Assembly (NCBI GenBank): GCA_022376925.1
Contig: JAIOJX010000004.1
Span: 6,944,001 to 7,008,000 of the forward strand
Direction of reading: 5' to 3'
From: Tragulus kanchil
Taxonomy: Eukaryota; Chordata; Mammalia; Artiodactyla; Tragulidae
DNA length: 64,000 nt
Positions within the stretch are counted from its first letter, which is position 1. Each line of letters begins with the position of its first letter. The translations under genes were made by a program, and so were the position numbers. Shown in pieces: positions 25,431 through 38,458 of this stretch. The notes beneath the pieces are model-generated. The model saw nothing but the letters and a program-made list of their open reading frames with translations, was not told the DNA's origin and made no database searches.

Positions 25431-26645
25431 CTTCCTTTAGATAAAGCCTTGAACTAGATTTAGAGACCTAGAACCCAGAAATATAGAGCGGGCTGTTCTC
25501 TTTTTCTGAAACTATTTCCTAATGCATAGGTATCATTTCCTCCAAAGGCGGCGGTCCTGTATGCATACACAGATTGAGTGATTCTTTTTCATAAAGAGTG
25601 CTAAGAGTTAAGTTTGAGAACCTTAACCTTGCTCCGCACAAAGAGGCTGCACAGCTTGGATGCTGGCAAAAGATAAGTCACTCTCTCTACTACAGGTTGT
25701 TCAAGCCACCCTGCCTTCTGCATAGAAGCAAAAGGCAACAGAAATATGGACGCATTTGTAGACTCATTTCACATAATCAAAGCCAGGTTGGAATCAACAA
25801 CCTGGATTTAATTACCATTCTGACAGTTGGGGAATAATTAATCCTTCTCTCTCTCCCGCTTCCTCTACCTAGTTTGAAAATGCCATTTCTTTTCTCTCCT
25901 CCTTCCTGTACTAATTAGAAACATGCTGTAGGGTGAAAGGTGACCAGTATGAAGTTAGTGCAGTGTCACTAAAGCCCTGTTGTTAGGAGAGAGAGTTCAC
26001 CATTAAAGGAGTCTGATCCCCAGCACAGGAAGGAAAGGAAGAAGACCTGGGTGTGGAGCTGGCTTCAAGGTCCAGCGCTTCCCTGCCACCACCTGCTCCA
26101 CAACTTGAGCGAGTCCCTTGGCATCTCTATGTACCTCAGAGTCAAGGACTCCCAACTTCTCTACACCAGTGTCTACATGAGGATAAAGTAATAGGGCATG
26201 TTCTTAGAGTTGTAAAAACCTCATCTGAGTGTATGACAAATATATTTATCATCTTGGCTACCATAGCAAAATACCAAAGTCTAGGTGGCTTTGACAATAA
26301 ATAACTTAGTTTTCACAGTTCTGGAGGGTTGGAAGTCCAGGTTCAAGGTCTTGACTGCCTTTTCCATATGTCCTTATAGGCTTTTTCTCTGTGTGTGAAT
26401 GTGGATACAGAGATTTTTCTTTCTCTTCTTAGAAAGACACACATTTTTTAAATTGAATTAAGGACTCTTGTGACCTCATTGGACTTTAGTGACCTTCTAA
26501 AAGCCTTGTCTCTCAATATAGCCATAGTGGGGCTTTAATAGATGAATTTTGAAAGAACAGAATTCCATTCACAGCACCTGAGAAAATGCTTCCTTTAGAT
26601 AAAGCCTTGAACTAGATTTAGAGACCTAGAACCCAGAAATATAGA

Positions 26646-27851
26646 GGATGCCAATTTCTTAAGCAATGTGTTTAAAAGTTCTTACACATGGTTCTCTCTT
26701 GTCCAATTGTCCCTTCCCTCAACAACATTTCTCTAGCAGTAATGGCAGCCTCAACTTCAGTCCTGGGGACAGACAACTCTTGACAGTGGTGAAAAGAAAT
26801 TCCAGTATCCAAGGTCAAGGGCCAAGGGCCCAATATTACTTCCTTCATGGATCATTCCAATGTGGGATTGAGCATCTGTTGTTCTTCCTAGGTTCAAGAT
26901 TGTTTCAATCATCAAAAAAAAAAAAATCCAACTTGGAATTGACAGTGGAGGAAATTATTCACCCGAGGGGCGCTGCAGAGAAAAAGTGATTTTTTCTTTT
27001 CAAGTCCACTGGCTAGTTAGATCTCAAAATGGAGCTAAACCCAGAACGAATTGAAACCCAGTAGAAATTTTAGGCTGGCAATTAAGCTCCTCCATATTTT
27101 CCTTCTCCTAGTTAAAGATGATTATGGCCCCAGATCTCATTACATTAACTGGATGACTGCTTCCTGATATAAATTGTTTATTGTAGAGGCACAAAAAAAA
27201 AAACAGAATAATTCAGGTTAAACACATCCTTCTGTTCTTCAAGTGCTTTCTGTCCATCTGGGTTTCATTTCTTTCCCAAACCAGCAAGCTATTTTTTTTC
27301 TTCTTCTTCTTTCCCTACTGAACTTAGCATTTGACTTCTGGAAAACCATCGGGGCAGATGAGAACGTTCACTGTTTGTATCATCGTAGTTGAGACTTTTC
27401 CCAAATGTCAGACCTATCAAGCTGTGTGTGTGAGAAAAGATAGCCTATGAGAAATATATCATCAAGTACCCTTGTAATCTGAGATGCAGATTACACTGTT
27501 CACTCCTTCTGTCTTTACTATTGGCAGAGCACATGTTTTCTTCCCCATTCTGACCATCAGATTCACCTCTTTAAAATATGGAGACCCAACTGGGTCAAAG
27601 TGGAAAATGGGAAGTCTTCAGGCTGAATGCTTTTCTTTTCTTTTCTTATTTAAATCTTCCTCTTTAACCTTCTTTGTTTGGCCTACACAGTATTTGAGGG
27701 GTGAGGAAGGAGACACATTATATACATTCTAGAGTTCTAGCTTCTCGTAGAATATCTGCAGGTGTAGCAAGCGGGAATCCACATTTTTGCATAAAAACCA
27801 CTAGTCAATTTCGAGTTGTGGCTCTTCTCTCAAGTGAGGGCACGATTGCTC
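26646..27851. other. Unique intergenic sequence
   Basis: No gene or nameable repeat. It has A runs near 26915 and 27191 and a pyrimidine-rich patch near 27290-27315. The 107-codon open frame starting at 26666 has no domain that I recognise. Confidence 0.5.
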
Positions 27852-28264
27852 CCTGGTTGGTCAAGTCCCCTTTCCCCCGATTGTGCCAGTTCACTCATGA
27901 GTGCTGTCTTCCTGGCCTGGAACAGGTGATCCTCAGGCCACTTTCAACTCTGATTCTGTGGTTTGGTGACTGGTCTCTATCACCATGGAAACACCGACCT
28001 TAAAGGCTAAAAAGGGATATGAGTCTGCACAATTGTAGTGCCTTAATCTTGCTATTCATTGCTATCTGTCAGTTTGACTTCTGTTCTGTGTCCTTACTCC
28101 ATGGGGCATCAATTTCTCAGGATAATGTTCAAAATGATGCAAACATACTTTGAACTAAGCTCATAGATTTTTAGGCTACTTTTTCTTGCTTGAGGACCAT
28201 TTTATAGATCTGTTTAAAGTAGTAATAGTAATAATAATGCTTAAAATATTACTAATTAGTAAGA

Positions 28265-28733
28265 GGGCTTCCTTTGTGGCTCATATGGTAAAGAATCCAT
28301 CTGCAACATGGGACACCTGGGTTCGATCCCTGGATGGGAGGGCATGGCAACTGACTCCAACATTCTTTTTTTTTTTTTAAATTTTTAAAAAAATTTTGGC
28401 CTCTTTCATCAGTTTTTGATTTATTTACTTTCATCCATCTTCATTCTTTGGCCCGTGTGGACCTCCCATCGCACCAGCTCTGGGCGCATGTGCTCCAGAG
28501 CACTGGCTCACAATTGGACAAACCCGTCCAGCTGCTCTGTGGCATATGGGATCTTCCCAAGCCAGGGATCGAACCGGTGCCCCTTGTACTGCAAGGCAGA
28601 CTCTCTATCCACTGGACCACCAGGGAAGCCCTGACTCCAACATTCTTGTTTGGAGTATCTGCATGAACAGAGGGGCTGGTGGGCTACGTCCATGGGGTGG
28701 TGAAGAGTCAGCCACACCTGAGAGACTAAGCAC
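28265..28733 (+). mobile_element. Bov-tA SINE split by a CHR SINE
   Basis: The head is at 28265-28367 ('gggcttcctttgtggctcat', 'ctgggttcgatccctggatg') and the tail at 28632-28733 ('cagaggggctggtgggctac', 'agagtcagccacacctgag'). The long CHR SINE lies between them with a 17-bp target repeat, so the Bov-tA was there first. The duplicated copy is at 29398-29866. Confidence 0.92.
28368..28630 (-). mobile_element. Long CHR-type tRNA SINE, copy 3, inside Bov-tA
   Basis: A T run, 'cttcattctttggcccgtgt', 'gcatgtgctccagagcactg', 'cagggatcgaaccggtgcc' and 'ggaccaccagggaagcc' give the antisense element. It is flanked by 'ctgactccaacattctt' at 28351-28367 and 28631-28647. It lacks about 20 bases of the 'cagtggcctctctc' block found in copies 1 and 4. 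The duplicated copy is at 29501-29763. Confidence 0.93.
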
Positions 28734-28744
28734 AATTATTAATG

Positions 28745-28958
28745 AGGGCTTCCCAGGCGGTGCTAAAGAATGGTAAAGAATCTGCCTGCTGGTACAGGAA
28801 ACTCAGAAGACCTGCATTTGATCCCTGCATTGGGAAGATTCCCTGGAGAAGGAAATGGTAACCCATTCCAATATTCTTGCTGGAAAATCCCATAGACAGA
28901 GGAGCCTGGTGGGTTACAGTCCATGGGATTGCAAAGAGTCAGACACATTTGAACACAC
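28745..28958 (+). mobile_element. Bov-tA SINE, second in tandem
   Basis: Starts 'gggcttcccaggcggtgc' and runs through 'ggtacaggaaactcagaaga', 'ggagaaggaaatggtaaccc' and 'cagaggagcctggtgggtta'. It lies only about 12 bases after the split Bov-tA, separated by an AT-rich spacer. The duplicated copy is at 29878-30091. Confidence 0.92.
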
Positions 28959-29397
28959 ATAATTATTAATAATAAATAATAATTGTCCTGGTTGGTCAAG
29001 TCCCTTTCCCCGATTGTGCCAGTTCACTCATGAGTGCTGTCTTCCTGGCCTGGAACAGGTGATCCTCAGGCCACTTTCAACTCTGATTCTGTGGTTTGGT
29101 GACTGGTCTCTATCACCATGGAAACACCGACCTTAAAGGCTAAAAAGGGATATGAGTCTGCACAATTGTAGTGCCTTAATCTTGCTATTCATTGCTATCT
29201 GTCAGTTTGACTTCTGTTCTGTGTCCTTACTCCATGGGGCATCAATTTCTCAGGATAATGTTCAAAATGATGCAAACATACTTTGAACTAAGCTCATAGA
29301 TTTTTAGGCTACTTTTTCTTGCTTGAGGACCATTTTATAGATCTGTTTAAAGTAGTAATAGTAATAATAATGCTTAAAATATTACTAATTAGTAAGA

Positions 29398-30091
29398 GGG
29401 CTTCCTTTGTGGCTCATATGGTAAAGAATCCATCTGCAACATGGGACACCTGGGTTCGATCCCTGGATGGGAGGGCATGGCAACTGACTCCAACATTCTT
29501 TTTTTTTTTTTAAATTTTTAAAAAAATTTTGGCCTCTTTCATCAGTTTTTGATTTATTTACTTTCATCCATCTTCATTCTTTGGCCCGTGTGGACCTCCC
29601 ATCGCACCAGCTCTGGGCGCATGTGCTCCAGAGCACTGGCTCACAATTGGACAAACCCGTCCAGCTGCTCTGTGGCATATGGGATCTTCCCAAGCCAGGG
29701 ATCGAACCGGTGCCCCTTGTACTGCAAGGCAGACTCTCTATCCACTGGACCACCAGGGAAGCCCTGACTCCAACATTCTTGTTTGGAGTATCTGCATGAA
29801 CAGAGGGGCTGGTGGGCTACGTCCATGGGGTGGTGAAGAGTCAGCCACACCTGAGAGACTAAGCACAATTATTAATGAGGGCTTCCCAGGCGGTGCTAAA
29901 GAATGGTAAAGAATCTGCCTGCTGGTACAGGAAACTCAGAAGACCTGCATTTGATCCCTGCATTGGGAAGATTCCCTGGAGAAGGAAATGGTAACCCATT
30001 CCAATATTCTTGCTGGAAAATCCCATAGACAGAGGAGCCTGGTGGGTTACAGTCCATGGGATTGCAAAGAGTCAGACACATTTGAACACAC
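29398..30091 (+). mobile_element. Second copies of the three-SINE cluster
   Basis: Duplication H copies of 28265-28958, including both copies of the 17-bp target repeat. Confidence 0.92.
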
Positions 30092-30550
30092 ATAATTATT
30101 AATAATAAATAATAATTGTCTGTAATATTAAGGTAATGAATGATTTTTAAAACACCCATTGAATCCAATTCTGAGTAAGTCACAGTAAGGGACAGCATCA
30201 GTGCAAGACTGGCATCCTCATGTGCTGTTCCCTAGCGACCTGGCATGACTCTGGGCACATAGACACACTCCCATGATGGGCAGGAGGGAAAAATGGATCC
30301 TCTGAAATGTGCAGAACCTTTGAAAAGATCACAAATGTACAGTGTGGAATAGAAGTCCCAGTTTTGTTTTTTTCTGCCACAGTGTGAAAATCACATTTTT
30401 CCCCTCCAGATACAAATGAAAAGCAGGGGTACCAGGAGCAGTCATTTATGGAGCAGCTCTCTGCTGCCACCTCTGAATGATTACCCCCTTCCCCTCCCTA
30501 AAGTACCCCTGCAGTGTGCTTGGCTGGACACTTTACTTCTTGATCTCTCT

Positions 30551-30845
30551 ATTTTTAAAAAATTTTATTAGAGCATAGTTGCTTTACAATGTTGTGTTAG
30601 TCTCTTCTGTACCACAAACGGAATCAGCTGTATGTCTGCACATCGTCCCCTCTTTTTTGGATTTCCTTCCCTTGTTGGTCACCACAGATCATAGAGTTCC
30701 CTGTGCTATGCAGTAGGTTCTCATTAGTTATCTGTTTTGTATCAGGTAGTGTGTATATATACCAATCCCAATCTTCCAGTTCATAGTCTCTCTTACCCTT
30801 TTTGTATCCATATGTTTGTTTTCTTTGTGTCTCTTTGCACATAGA
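30551..30845 (-). mobile_element. L1 3' UTR fragment
   Basis: Antisense L1 3' end: 'ttttattagagcatagttgc', 'acaatgttgtgttagtctc', 'ggtcaccacagatcatagag' and 'gtaggttctcattagttatc'. 5'-truncated. The duplicated copy is at 31684-31978. Confidence 0.85.
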
Positions 30846-31683
30846 TTCCTTTTGAACTTTGTGATATCAACTAGCTCCATAGTGTATGGAGACTCAAAGA
30901 CTGACTTGGACTTGCACAGGTTGTTGATCCAGAATGTGGATCCTTGATTTTGGAACCCAACGTCCATGCTCTTGATCATGACTTTGTCTTGTTGCCACTG
31001 CAAATAGAAGGATATACTGAATGGTCTTTGGAAGCTCTTCCAACACAGAAAGTGTAGAATGGCAGAATGGCATAGGACATAACCATAGCTTCTTCTCTTC
31101 TTTTCCACATTGGGGTAAGAGGATTCACTGTGAACCTGGTACACTCTATTCAGAAAACTCAAGGTTATAATCATTAATATATATGCTTGCAGTGCTCACA
31201 AAACAGCATAGTGATAGTAGAGACCATTTTACCTATTTCCTCAATATCCAAAAATTCTTTACTCTTGGTAGGCAATAAATGTTTATTTAATAAATAAGGA
31301 TAAGTCAATGAAAGGTTTAGTCACAGAAGATTTTTCTAGGTCTAAACGAAACCATGTGTGTTTGCTTCCTAGCGACCTGGCATGACTCTGGGCACATAGA
31401 CACACTCCCATGATGGGCAGGAGGGAAAAATGGATCCTCTGAAATGTGCAGAACCTTTGAAAAGATCACAAATGTACAGTGTGGAATAGAAGTCCCAGTT
31501 TTGTTTTTTTCTGCCACAGTGTGAAAATCACATTTTTCCCCTCCAGATACAAATGAAAAGCAGGGGTACCAGGAGCAGTCATTTATGGAGCAGCTCTCTG
31601 CTGCCACCTCTGAATGATTACCCCCTTCCCCTCCCTAAAGTACCCCTGCAGTGTGCTTGGCTGGACACTTTACTTCTTGATCT

Positions 31684-31978
31684 CTCTTTTTAAAAATTTT
31701 ATTAGAGCATAGTTGCTTTACAATGTTGTGTTAGTCTCTTCTGTACCACAAACGGAATCAGCTGTATGTCTGCACATCGTCCCCTCTTTTTTGGATTTCC
31801 TTCCCTTGTTGGTCACCACAGATCATAGAGTTCCCTGTGCTATGCAGTAGGTTCTCATTAGTTATCTGTTTTGTATCAGGTAGTGTGTATATATACCAAT
31901 CCCAATCTTCCAGTTCATAGTCTCTCTTACCCTTTTTGTATCCATATGTTTGTTTTCTTTGTGTCTCTTTGCACATAG
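31684..31978 (-). mobile_element. Second copy of L1 3' UTR fragment
   Basis: Duplication I copy of 30551-30845. Confidence 0.85.
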
Positions 31979-32071
31979 ATTCCTTTTGAACTTTGTGATA
32001 TCAACTAGCTCCATAGTGTATGGAGACTCAAAGACTGACTTGGACTTGCACAGGTTGTTGATCCAGAATGT

Positions 32072-34412
32072 GGATCCTTGATTTTGGAACCCAACGTCCA
32101 TGCTCTTGATCATGACTTTGTCTTGTTGCCACTGCAAATAGAAGGATATACTGAATGGTCTTTGGAAGCTCTTCCAACACAGAAAGTGTAGAATGGCAGA
32201 ATGGCATAGGACATAACCATAGCTTCTTCTCTTCTTTTCCACATTGGGGTAAGAGGATTCACTGTGAACCTGGTACACTCTATTCAGAAAACTCAAGGTT
32301 ATAATCATTAATATATATGCTTGCAGTGCTCACAAAACAGCATAGTGAGAGTAGAGACCATTTTACCTATTTCCTCAATATCCAAAAAAATTCTTTACTC
32401 TTGGTAGGCAATAAATGTTTATTTAATAAATAAGGATAAGTCAATGAAAGGTTTAGTCACAGAAGATTTTTCTAGGTCTAAACGAAACCATGTGTGTTTG
32501 AGGGATTTTTTTACGTGAATTTGTGAATTCAGACAAATTCACTGCTACAAGTCTCTGCAGTTGCTACCTCAGCTGGGAAAACACAGCTTGGTAAATCAGC
32601 CCTGTCAATCATGCCGAACCTGTTCTGTTGAACCCCATCTCCAAGGCTACCTGGGTGCTGCGTCTTTTGTGGTCCAATCGCTTGTGGCCTCTCGTGACCA
32701 CAAGGGGGCAGTGCCCGTTCACTCAAGCCAGAAGCTGAATTTGTTGTGCCTAATACCGTCTGACAGTCTTTGTGTGGTCTTGCTCCTCTGAGACGTCTTC
32801 ATGGTGCTTACAAATGCGGAACAAGATTGCTTTCTAGCTCCCTGTACTGAAAACAAATTGTGTGACTGTTACTGTTTAATATTTAAATAGCGAGAGTAAG
32901 AAGCAGGTTCACTGCTTTTGCAGGGCTGACAATGATACAATGCCGTACGATAGAAAGGTAGTCACTCGTCTTACCCATTTTGTAACTCCTCTGGGCTTAC
33001 GGCTCAGGCGTCATTCCATGGCCAACACATTGGCAGCGCCCAGTTCTAGGAGTTATAACTTCTATTACTTTTCACATAGACAATGGAAGGCTAGTTTCTC
33101 AGGGATGTGAAGGAACTTTAGTGTGTGTCTAATGTCATAGTCTTGCAGCAGTTCTTCTAACAGCCAATCTCAAAATGCTTCACCGTGGTTCCTAGGCTCT
33201 TTCATGGCCCACTTCGTGGACTTTTGAGATATGGTGGAGGAGGATCCTTGATTTTGGAACCCAACGTCCATGCTCTTGATCATGACTTTGTCTTGTTGCC
33301 ACTGCAAATAGAAGGATATACTGAATGGTCTTTGGAAGCTCTTCCAACACAGAAAGTGTAGAATGGCAGAATGGCATAGGACATAACCATAGCTTCTTCT
33401 CTTCTTTTCCACATTGGGGTAAGAGGATTCACTGTGAACCTGGTACACTCTATTCAGAAAACTCAAGGTTATAATCATTAATATATATGCTTGCAGTGCT
33501 CACAAAACAGCATAGTGAGAGTAGAGACCATTTTACCTATTTCCTCAATATCCAAAAAAATTCTTTACTCTTGGTAGGCAATAAATGTTTATTTAATAAA
33601 TAAGGATAAGTCAATGAAAGGTTTAGTCACAGAAGATTTTTCTAGGTCTAAACGAAACCATGTGTGTTTGAGGGATTTTTTTACGTGAATTTGTGAATTC
33701 AGACAAATTCACTGCTACAAGTCTCTGCAGTTGCTACCTCAGCTGGGAAAACACAGCTTGGTAAATCAGCCCTGTCAATCATGCCGAACCTGTTCTGTTG
33801 AACCCCATCTCCAAGGCTACCTGGGTGCTGCGTCTTTTGTGGTCCAATCGCTTGTGGCCTCTCGTGACCACAAGGGGGCAGTGCCCGTTCACTCAAGCCA
33901 GAAGCTGAATTTGTTGTGCCTAATACCGTCTGACAGTCTTTGTGTGGTCTTGCTCCTCTGAGACGTCTTCATGGTGCTTACAAATGCGGAACAAGATTGC
34001 TTTCTAGCTCCCTGTACTGAAAACAAATTGTGTGACTGTTACTGTTTAATATTTAAATAGCGAGAGTAAGAAGCAGGTTCACTGCTTTTGCAGGGCTGAC
34101 AATGATACAATGCCGTACGATAGAAAGGTAGTCACTCGTCTTACCCATTTTGTAACTCCTCTGGGCTTACGGCTCAGGCGTCATTCCATGGCCAACACAT
34201 TGGCAGCGCCCAGTTCTAGGAGTTATAACTTCTATTACTTTTCACATAGACAATGGAAGGCTAGTTTCTCAGGGATGTGAAGGAACTTTAGTGTGTGTCT
34301 AATGTCATAGTCTTGCAGCAGTTCTTCTAACAGCCAATCTCAAAATGCTTCACCGTGGTTCCTAGGCTCTTTCATGGCCCACTTCGTGGACTTTTGAGAT
34401 ATGGTGGAGGAG
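32072..34412. repeat. Duplication J: 32072-33240 repeated at 33241-34412
   Basis: About 1.17 kb head to tail, sharing 'ggagga' at the join. Its first part is also in duplication I, so 30938-31367 is a third partial copy. Confidence 0.96.
32695..32714 (+). promoter_or_regulatory. CTCF-like binding site
   Basis: 'tgaccacaagggggcagtgc' matches the CTCF core closely (CCA, then C/A-A-G, then GGGGGCA with a G/T/G/C tail). It sits in repeat-free, slightly GC-rich sequence, which favours a real site. An identical copy at 33865-33884 comes from duplication J. Occupancy is inference; only the motif is seen. Confidence 0.55.
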
Positions 34413-36418
34413 GAGTCTCCCCCTTACTGGTAAAGGATTGGCTGTCCATTCTGAAATCGACATTACCTTGAACTTATTTCCATCCTTTTCAAAAAGAGAA
34501 TAAAGTCTACTTACGTGACAGAAGTGATTGGGGAGTTGACTTTTATAGGCAGGATTTTGAAGGGATGCTAAGAATTAACCTTCGGCTGAGATCATTAGGC
34601 TGATGGACCAAGACTTTGCTCCCTGTTGCTAGTGTATATGATAAACTGCTGTCTGTTGCTGTTAGCAACTACTTAGGTTGATTTATCTGCCCTGTCTCTG
34701 TAAGAAATCTCTGTGTTTCTGAAGTCTTCTTACTTTTCTGAAAATGTTTTTACCTTTGTTCCCATCTTTCTCTGGCATCCTAGAAACCCAATCACTTAGG
34801 AGTTAGGGCGGGCATCTTGGATAATTTCAGGGACATTGTTCATGTTGCCTCCTGGGAAAATGCCATCCATTGAATCACAGTACCAACTGGAAGTAACTGG
34901 ATTCCAGCGATGGTCCAAAGATGAGGCCCTGTTATCCTGCAAGAGTTAACCAAACACATCTGAAACTGGGCCCCAGAAAATGTTCCTTTTAAACAAGCAT
35001 TCCAGATCATTGTGAAGCGAGCGATCAATGAATCAGTCTTTGAGAAATACTGTCTTTCTTAGAACATCTCTTTCAATACAGCAGGGGGATAAAAACAGTA
35101 GACTGGACGGCAGTACTCCAGTAATTATTTAGTACCCCTTCTGCCTCAGGTCCTGAGCTACACATGTGTGGTTCTGTTATTGAACTTGATTGAATTTGAT
35201 CCAGTGTCTCTGTTCAACTTTCAGGAGAGGAACCAGGACCCGATTGATGATAAAATAATTCTTCTATAATCCAGGGGTGTCCCATTTTGTAACTCCTCTG
35301 GGCTTACGGCTCAGGCGTCATTCCATGGCCAACACATTGGCAGCGCCCAGTTCTAGGAGTTATAACTTCTATTACTTTTCACATAGACAATGGAAGGCTA
35401 GTTTCTCAGGGATGTGAAGGAACTTTAGTGTGTGTCTAATGTCATAGTCTTGCAGCAGTTCTTCTAACAGCCAATCTCAAAATGCTTCACCGTGGTTCCT
35501 AGGCTCTTTCATGGCCCACTTCGTGGACTTTTGAGATATGGTGGAGGAGGAGTCTCCCCCTTACTGGTAAAGGATTGGCTGTCCATTCTGAAATCGACAT
35601 TACCTTGAACTTATTTCCATCCTTTTCAAAAAGAGAATAAAGTCTACTTACGTGACAGAAGTGATTGGGGAGTTGACTTTTATAGGCAGGATTTTGAAGG
35701 GATGCTAAGAATTAACCTTCGGCTGAGATCATTAGGCTGATGGACCAAGACTTTGCTCCCTGTTGCTAGTGTATATGATAAACTGCTGTCTGTTGCTGTT
35801 AGCAACTACTTAGGTTGATTTATCTGCCCTGTCTCTGTAAGAAATCTCTGTGTTTCTGAAGTCTTCTTACTTTTCTGAAAATGTTTTTACCTTTGTTCCC
35901 ATCTTTCTCTGGCATCCTAGAAACCCAATCACTTAGGAGTTAGGGCGGGCATCTTGGATAATTTCAGGGACATTGTTCATGTTGCCTCCTGGGAAAATGC
36001 CATCCATTGAATCACAGTACCAACTGGAAGTAACTGGATTCCAGCGATGGTCCAAAGATGAGGCCCTGTTATCCTGCAAGAGTTAACCAAACACATCTGA
36101 AACTGGGCCCCAGAAAATGTTCCTTTTAAACAAGCATTCCAGATCATTGTGAAGCGAGCGATCAATGAATCAGTCTTTGAGAAATACTGTCTTTCTTAGA
36201 ACATCTCTTTCAATACAGCAGGGGGATAAAAACAGTAGACTGGACGGCAGTACTCCAGTAATTATTTAGTACCCCTTCTGCCTCAGGTCCTGAGCTACAC
36301 ATGTGTGGTTCTGTTATTGAACTTGATTGAATTTGATCCAGTGTCTCTGTTCAACTTTCAGGAGAGGAACCAGGACCCGATTGATGATAAAATAATTCTT
36401 CTATAATCCAGGGGTGTC
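34144..36418. repeat. Duplication K: 34144-35280 repeated at 35281-36418
   Basis: About 1.14 kb head to tail, sharing 'gtc' at the join, with very high identity. The first part is also in duplication J, so 32974-33240 is a third partial copy. The content is unique DNA with no repeat family that I recognise. Confidence 0.96.
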
Positions 36419-38458
36419 AAAGCTCAGAAATGCTTGGAATAGCAGCCAGCCTGGGACCAAAACTATGCTGGCTGTCTGGGGACACTGCTTCCCTCTAGAG
36501 AGTATGTGTACATCTAGGGGACTCAACTCCAGCTAACTTTTGTCTTGTACAACTGTTTGTTATCTGACAGGAGTTTTCACGTGAAACTAGAAAGACATAC
36601 ACTTTTTCAATGTGGAGTTCCTCGGTTTGTAAAATAAAATAAAAAAATGTTTCCTTTGAGTTGACATTTGTCAAAAATACCATGATGGGTAAAGAGAATT
36701 TCTCTGTAGGCCAGATCCAGTTAACGGGTTTCCGGTTTGCAATCCTGTTAGAGTCCCTGACAGCTGTTGTCGGTTCTGAGACCAAAGGGGTCTCTGATTC
36801 TGGTGGATTACAGGAGAGGTTGTCAACTGCATGGGCAGAGACACATGGTTTTAGTTTCAGGTCTGCAGTTAATCAGCTCTGAGACTTTGAATCATTCACC
36901 TCATATCTCTTGAGTATCAATATTTTATCTGAAAGGAGAGATGGGATTAATGGAAGCTTCTTCACAGAATTTCTGCAGGGTTAACATGAAAGACTGTGTG
37001 TCAGCATTTTCCAGCTTGAGTTATTCACAAACAATGTTCACAGTTTTTCCACATCCAAGTAACACTTCTACTATTGTTTCCTTCATATTTTTCTTTTGGC
37101 TCATTTTTTTAAAAAATATAAAAATGTTTACATTGGTTTCAGTCATCTATAGAAACATGAGTTCAATCACAGACTCCCCCTCTGCCAACAATCATATGAT
37201 ACATTAAATATGAAGCCATTTTGAAAGAGTTTAGCTGTGTGCCGCTTGGCACTTCCACAATCTTCAGGATTTTCCTAAGACTAACACATTTGTTAAATAA
37301 AATGCAACTAAAGAAAATAGCTCCAATGTAACTCTACATAAATTTTAACCCTTACTTTTTTGTTTTTGGTTTTTTGGCTTCTAAGTTATTGAACTTGATT
37401 GAACTTGCTCCTGTGTCTCTGTTCAAATTTCAGGAGAGGAACCAGGACCCGATTGATGATAAAATAATTCTTCTATAATCCAGGGGTGTCAAAGCTCAGA
37501 AATGCTTGGAATAGCAGCCAGCCTGGGACCAAAACTATGCTGGCTGTCTGGGGACACTGCTTCCCTCTAGAGAGTATGTGTACATCTAGGGGACTCAACT
37601 CCAGCTAACTTTTGTCTTGTACAACTGTTTGTTATCTGACAGGAGTTTTCACGTGAAACTAGAAAGACATACACTTTTTCAATGTGGAGTTCCTCGGTTT
37701 GTAAAATAAAATAAAAAAATGTTTCCTTTGAGTTGACATTTGTCAAAAATACCATGATGGGTAAAGAGAATTTCTCTGTAGGCCAGATCCAGTTAACGGG
37801 TTTCCGGTTTGCAATCCTGTTAGAGTCCCTGACAGCTGTTGTCGGTTCTGAGACCAAAGGGGTCTCTGATTCTGGTGGATTACAGGAGAGGTTGTCAACT
37901 GCATGGGCAGAGACACATGGTTTTAGTTTCAGGTCTGCAGTTAATCAGCTCTGAGACTTTGAATCATTCACCTCATATCTCTTGAGTATCAATATTTTAT
38001 CTGAAAGGAGAGATGGGATTAATGGAAGCTTCTTCACAGAATTTCTGCAGGGTTAACATGAAAGACTGTGTGTCAGCATTTTCCAGCTTGAGTTATTCAC
38101 AAACAATGTTCACAGTTTTTCCACATCCAAGTAACACTTCTACTATTGTTTCCTTCATATTTTTCTTTTGGCTCATTTTTTTAAAAAATATAAAAATGTT
38201 TACATTGGTTTCAGTCATCTATAGAAACATGAGTTCAATCACAGACTCCCCCTCTGCCAACAATCATATGATACATTAAATATGAAGCCATTTTGAAAGA
38301 GTTTAGCTGTGTGCCGCTTGGCACTTCCACAATCTTCAGGATTTTCCTAAGACTAACACATTTGTTAAATAAAATGCAACTAAAGAAAATAGCTCCAATG
38401 TAACTCTACATAAATTTTAACCCTTACTTTTTTGTTTTTGGTTTTTTGGCTTCTAAGT
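36313..38458. repeat. Duplication L: 36313-37384 repeated at 37385-38458
   Basis: About 1.07 kb head to tail. The first 50 bases of the second copy are ragged ('gaacttgctcctgtg' against 'gaatttgatccagtg'), then identity is near complete. The first copy's right end stops inside the start of the CHR SINE at 38432, so 37358-37384 is a stub of that SINE. Confidence 0.96.

Larger units (their letters stand above)
24328..26645. repeat. Duplication G: 24328-25485 repeated at 25486-26645
   Basis: About 1.16 kb head to tail, abutting. I see one substitution (ggtggtcctg/ggcggtcctg near 24391 and 25549) in over a kilobase. Confidence 0.96.
27852..30119. repeat. Duplication H: 27852-28986 repeated at 28987-30119
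   Basis: About 1.13 kb head to tail. At the start of the second copy the C runs are shorter ('agtccctttccccg' against 'agtcccctttcccccg'), a homopolymer-type difference at the join. The unit contains three SINEs. Confidence 0.96.
30231..32500. repeat. Duplication I: 30231-31367 repeated at 31368-32500
   Basis: About 1.13 kb head to tail, abutting. Differences are A-run and T-run lengths ('ctctatttttaaaaaatttt' against 'ctctttttaaaaatttt') and one base near 31209. Confidence 0.96.

Noticed and set aside
30890..31050. A ~50-codon plus-strand frame with protein-like composition ('LILEPNVHALDHDFVLLPLQ') as an exon or processed pseudogene
   Set aside because: Short, no known match, stops on both sides and no clear splice sites. 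Not enough to call.
30728..31174. A 148-codon minus-strand open frame, present twice, as a conserved gene
   Set aside because: Part of it is antisense L1 3' UTR, the rest has no domain that I recognise, and the second copy exists only because of duplication I.
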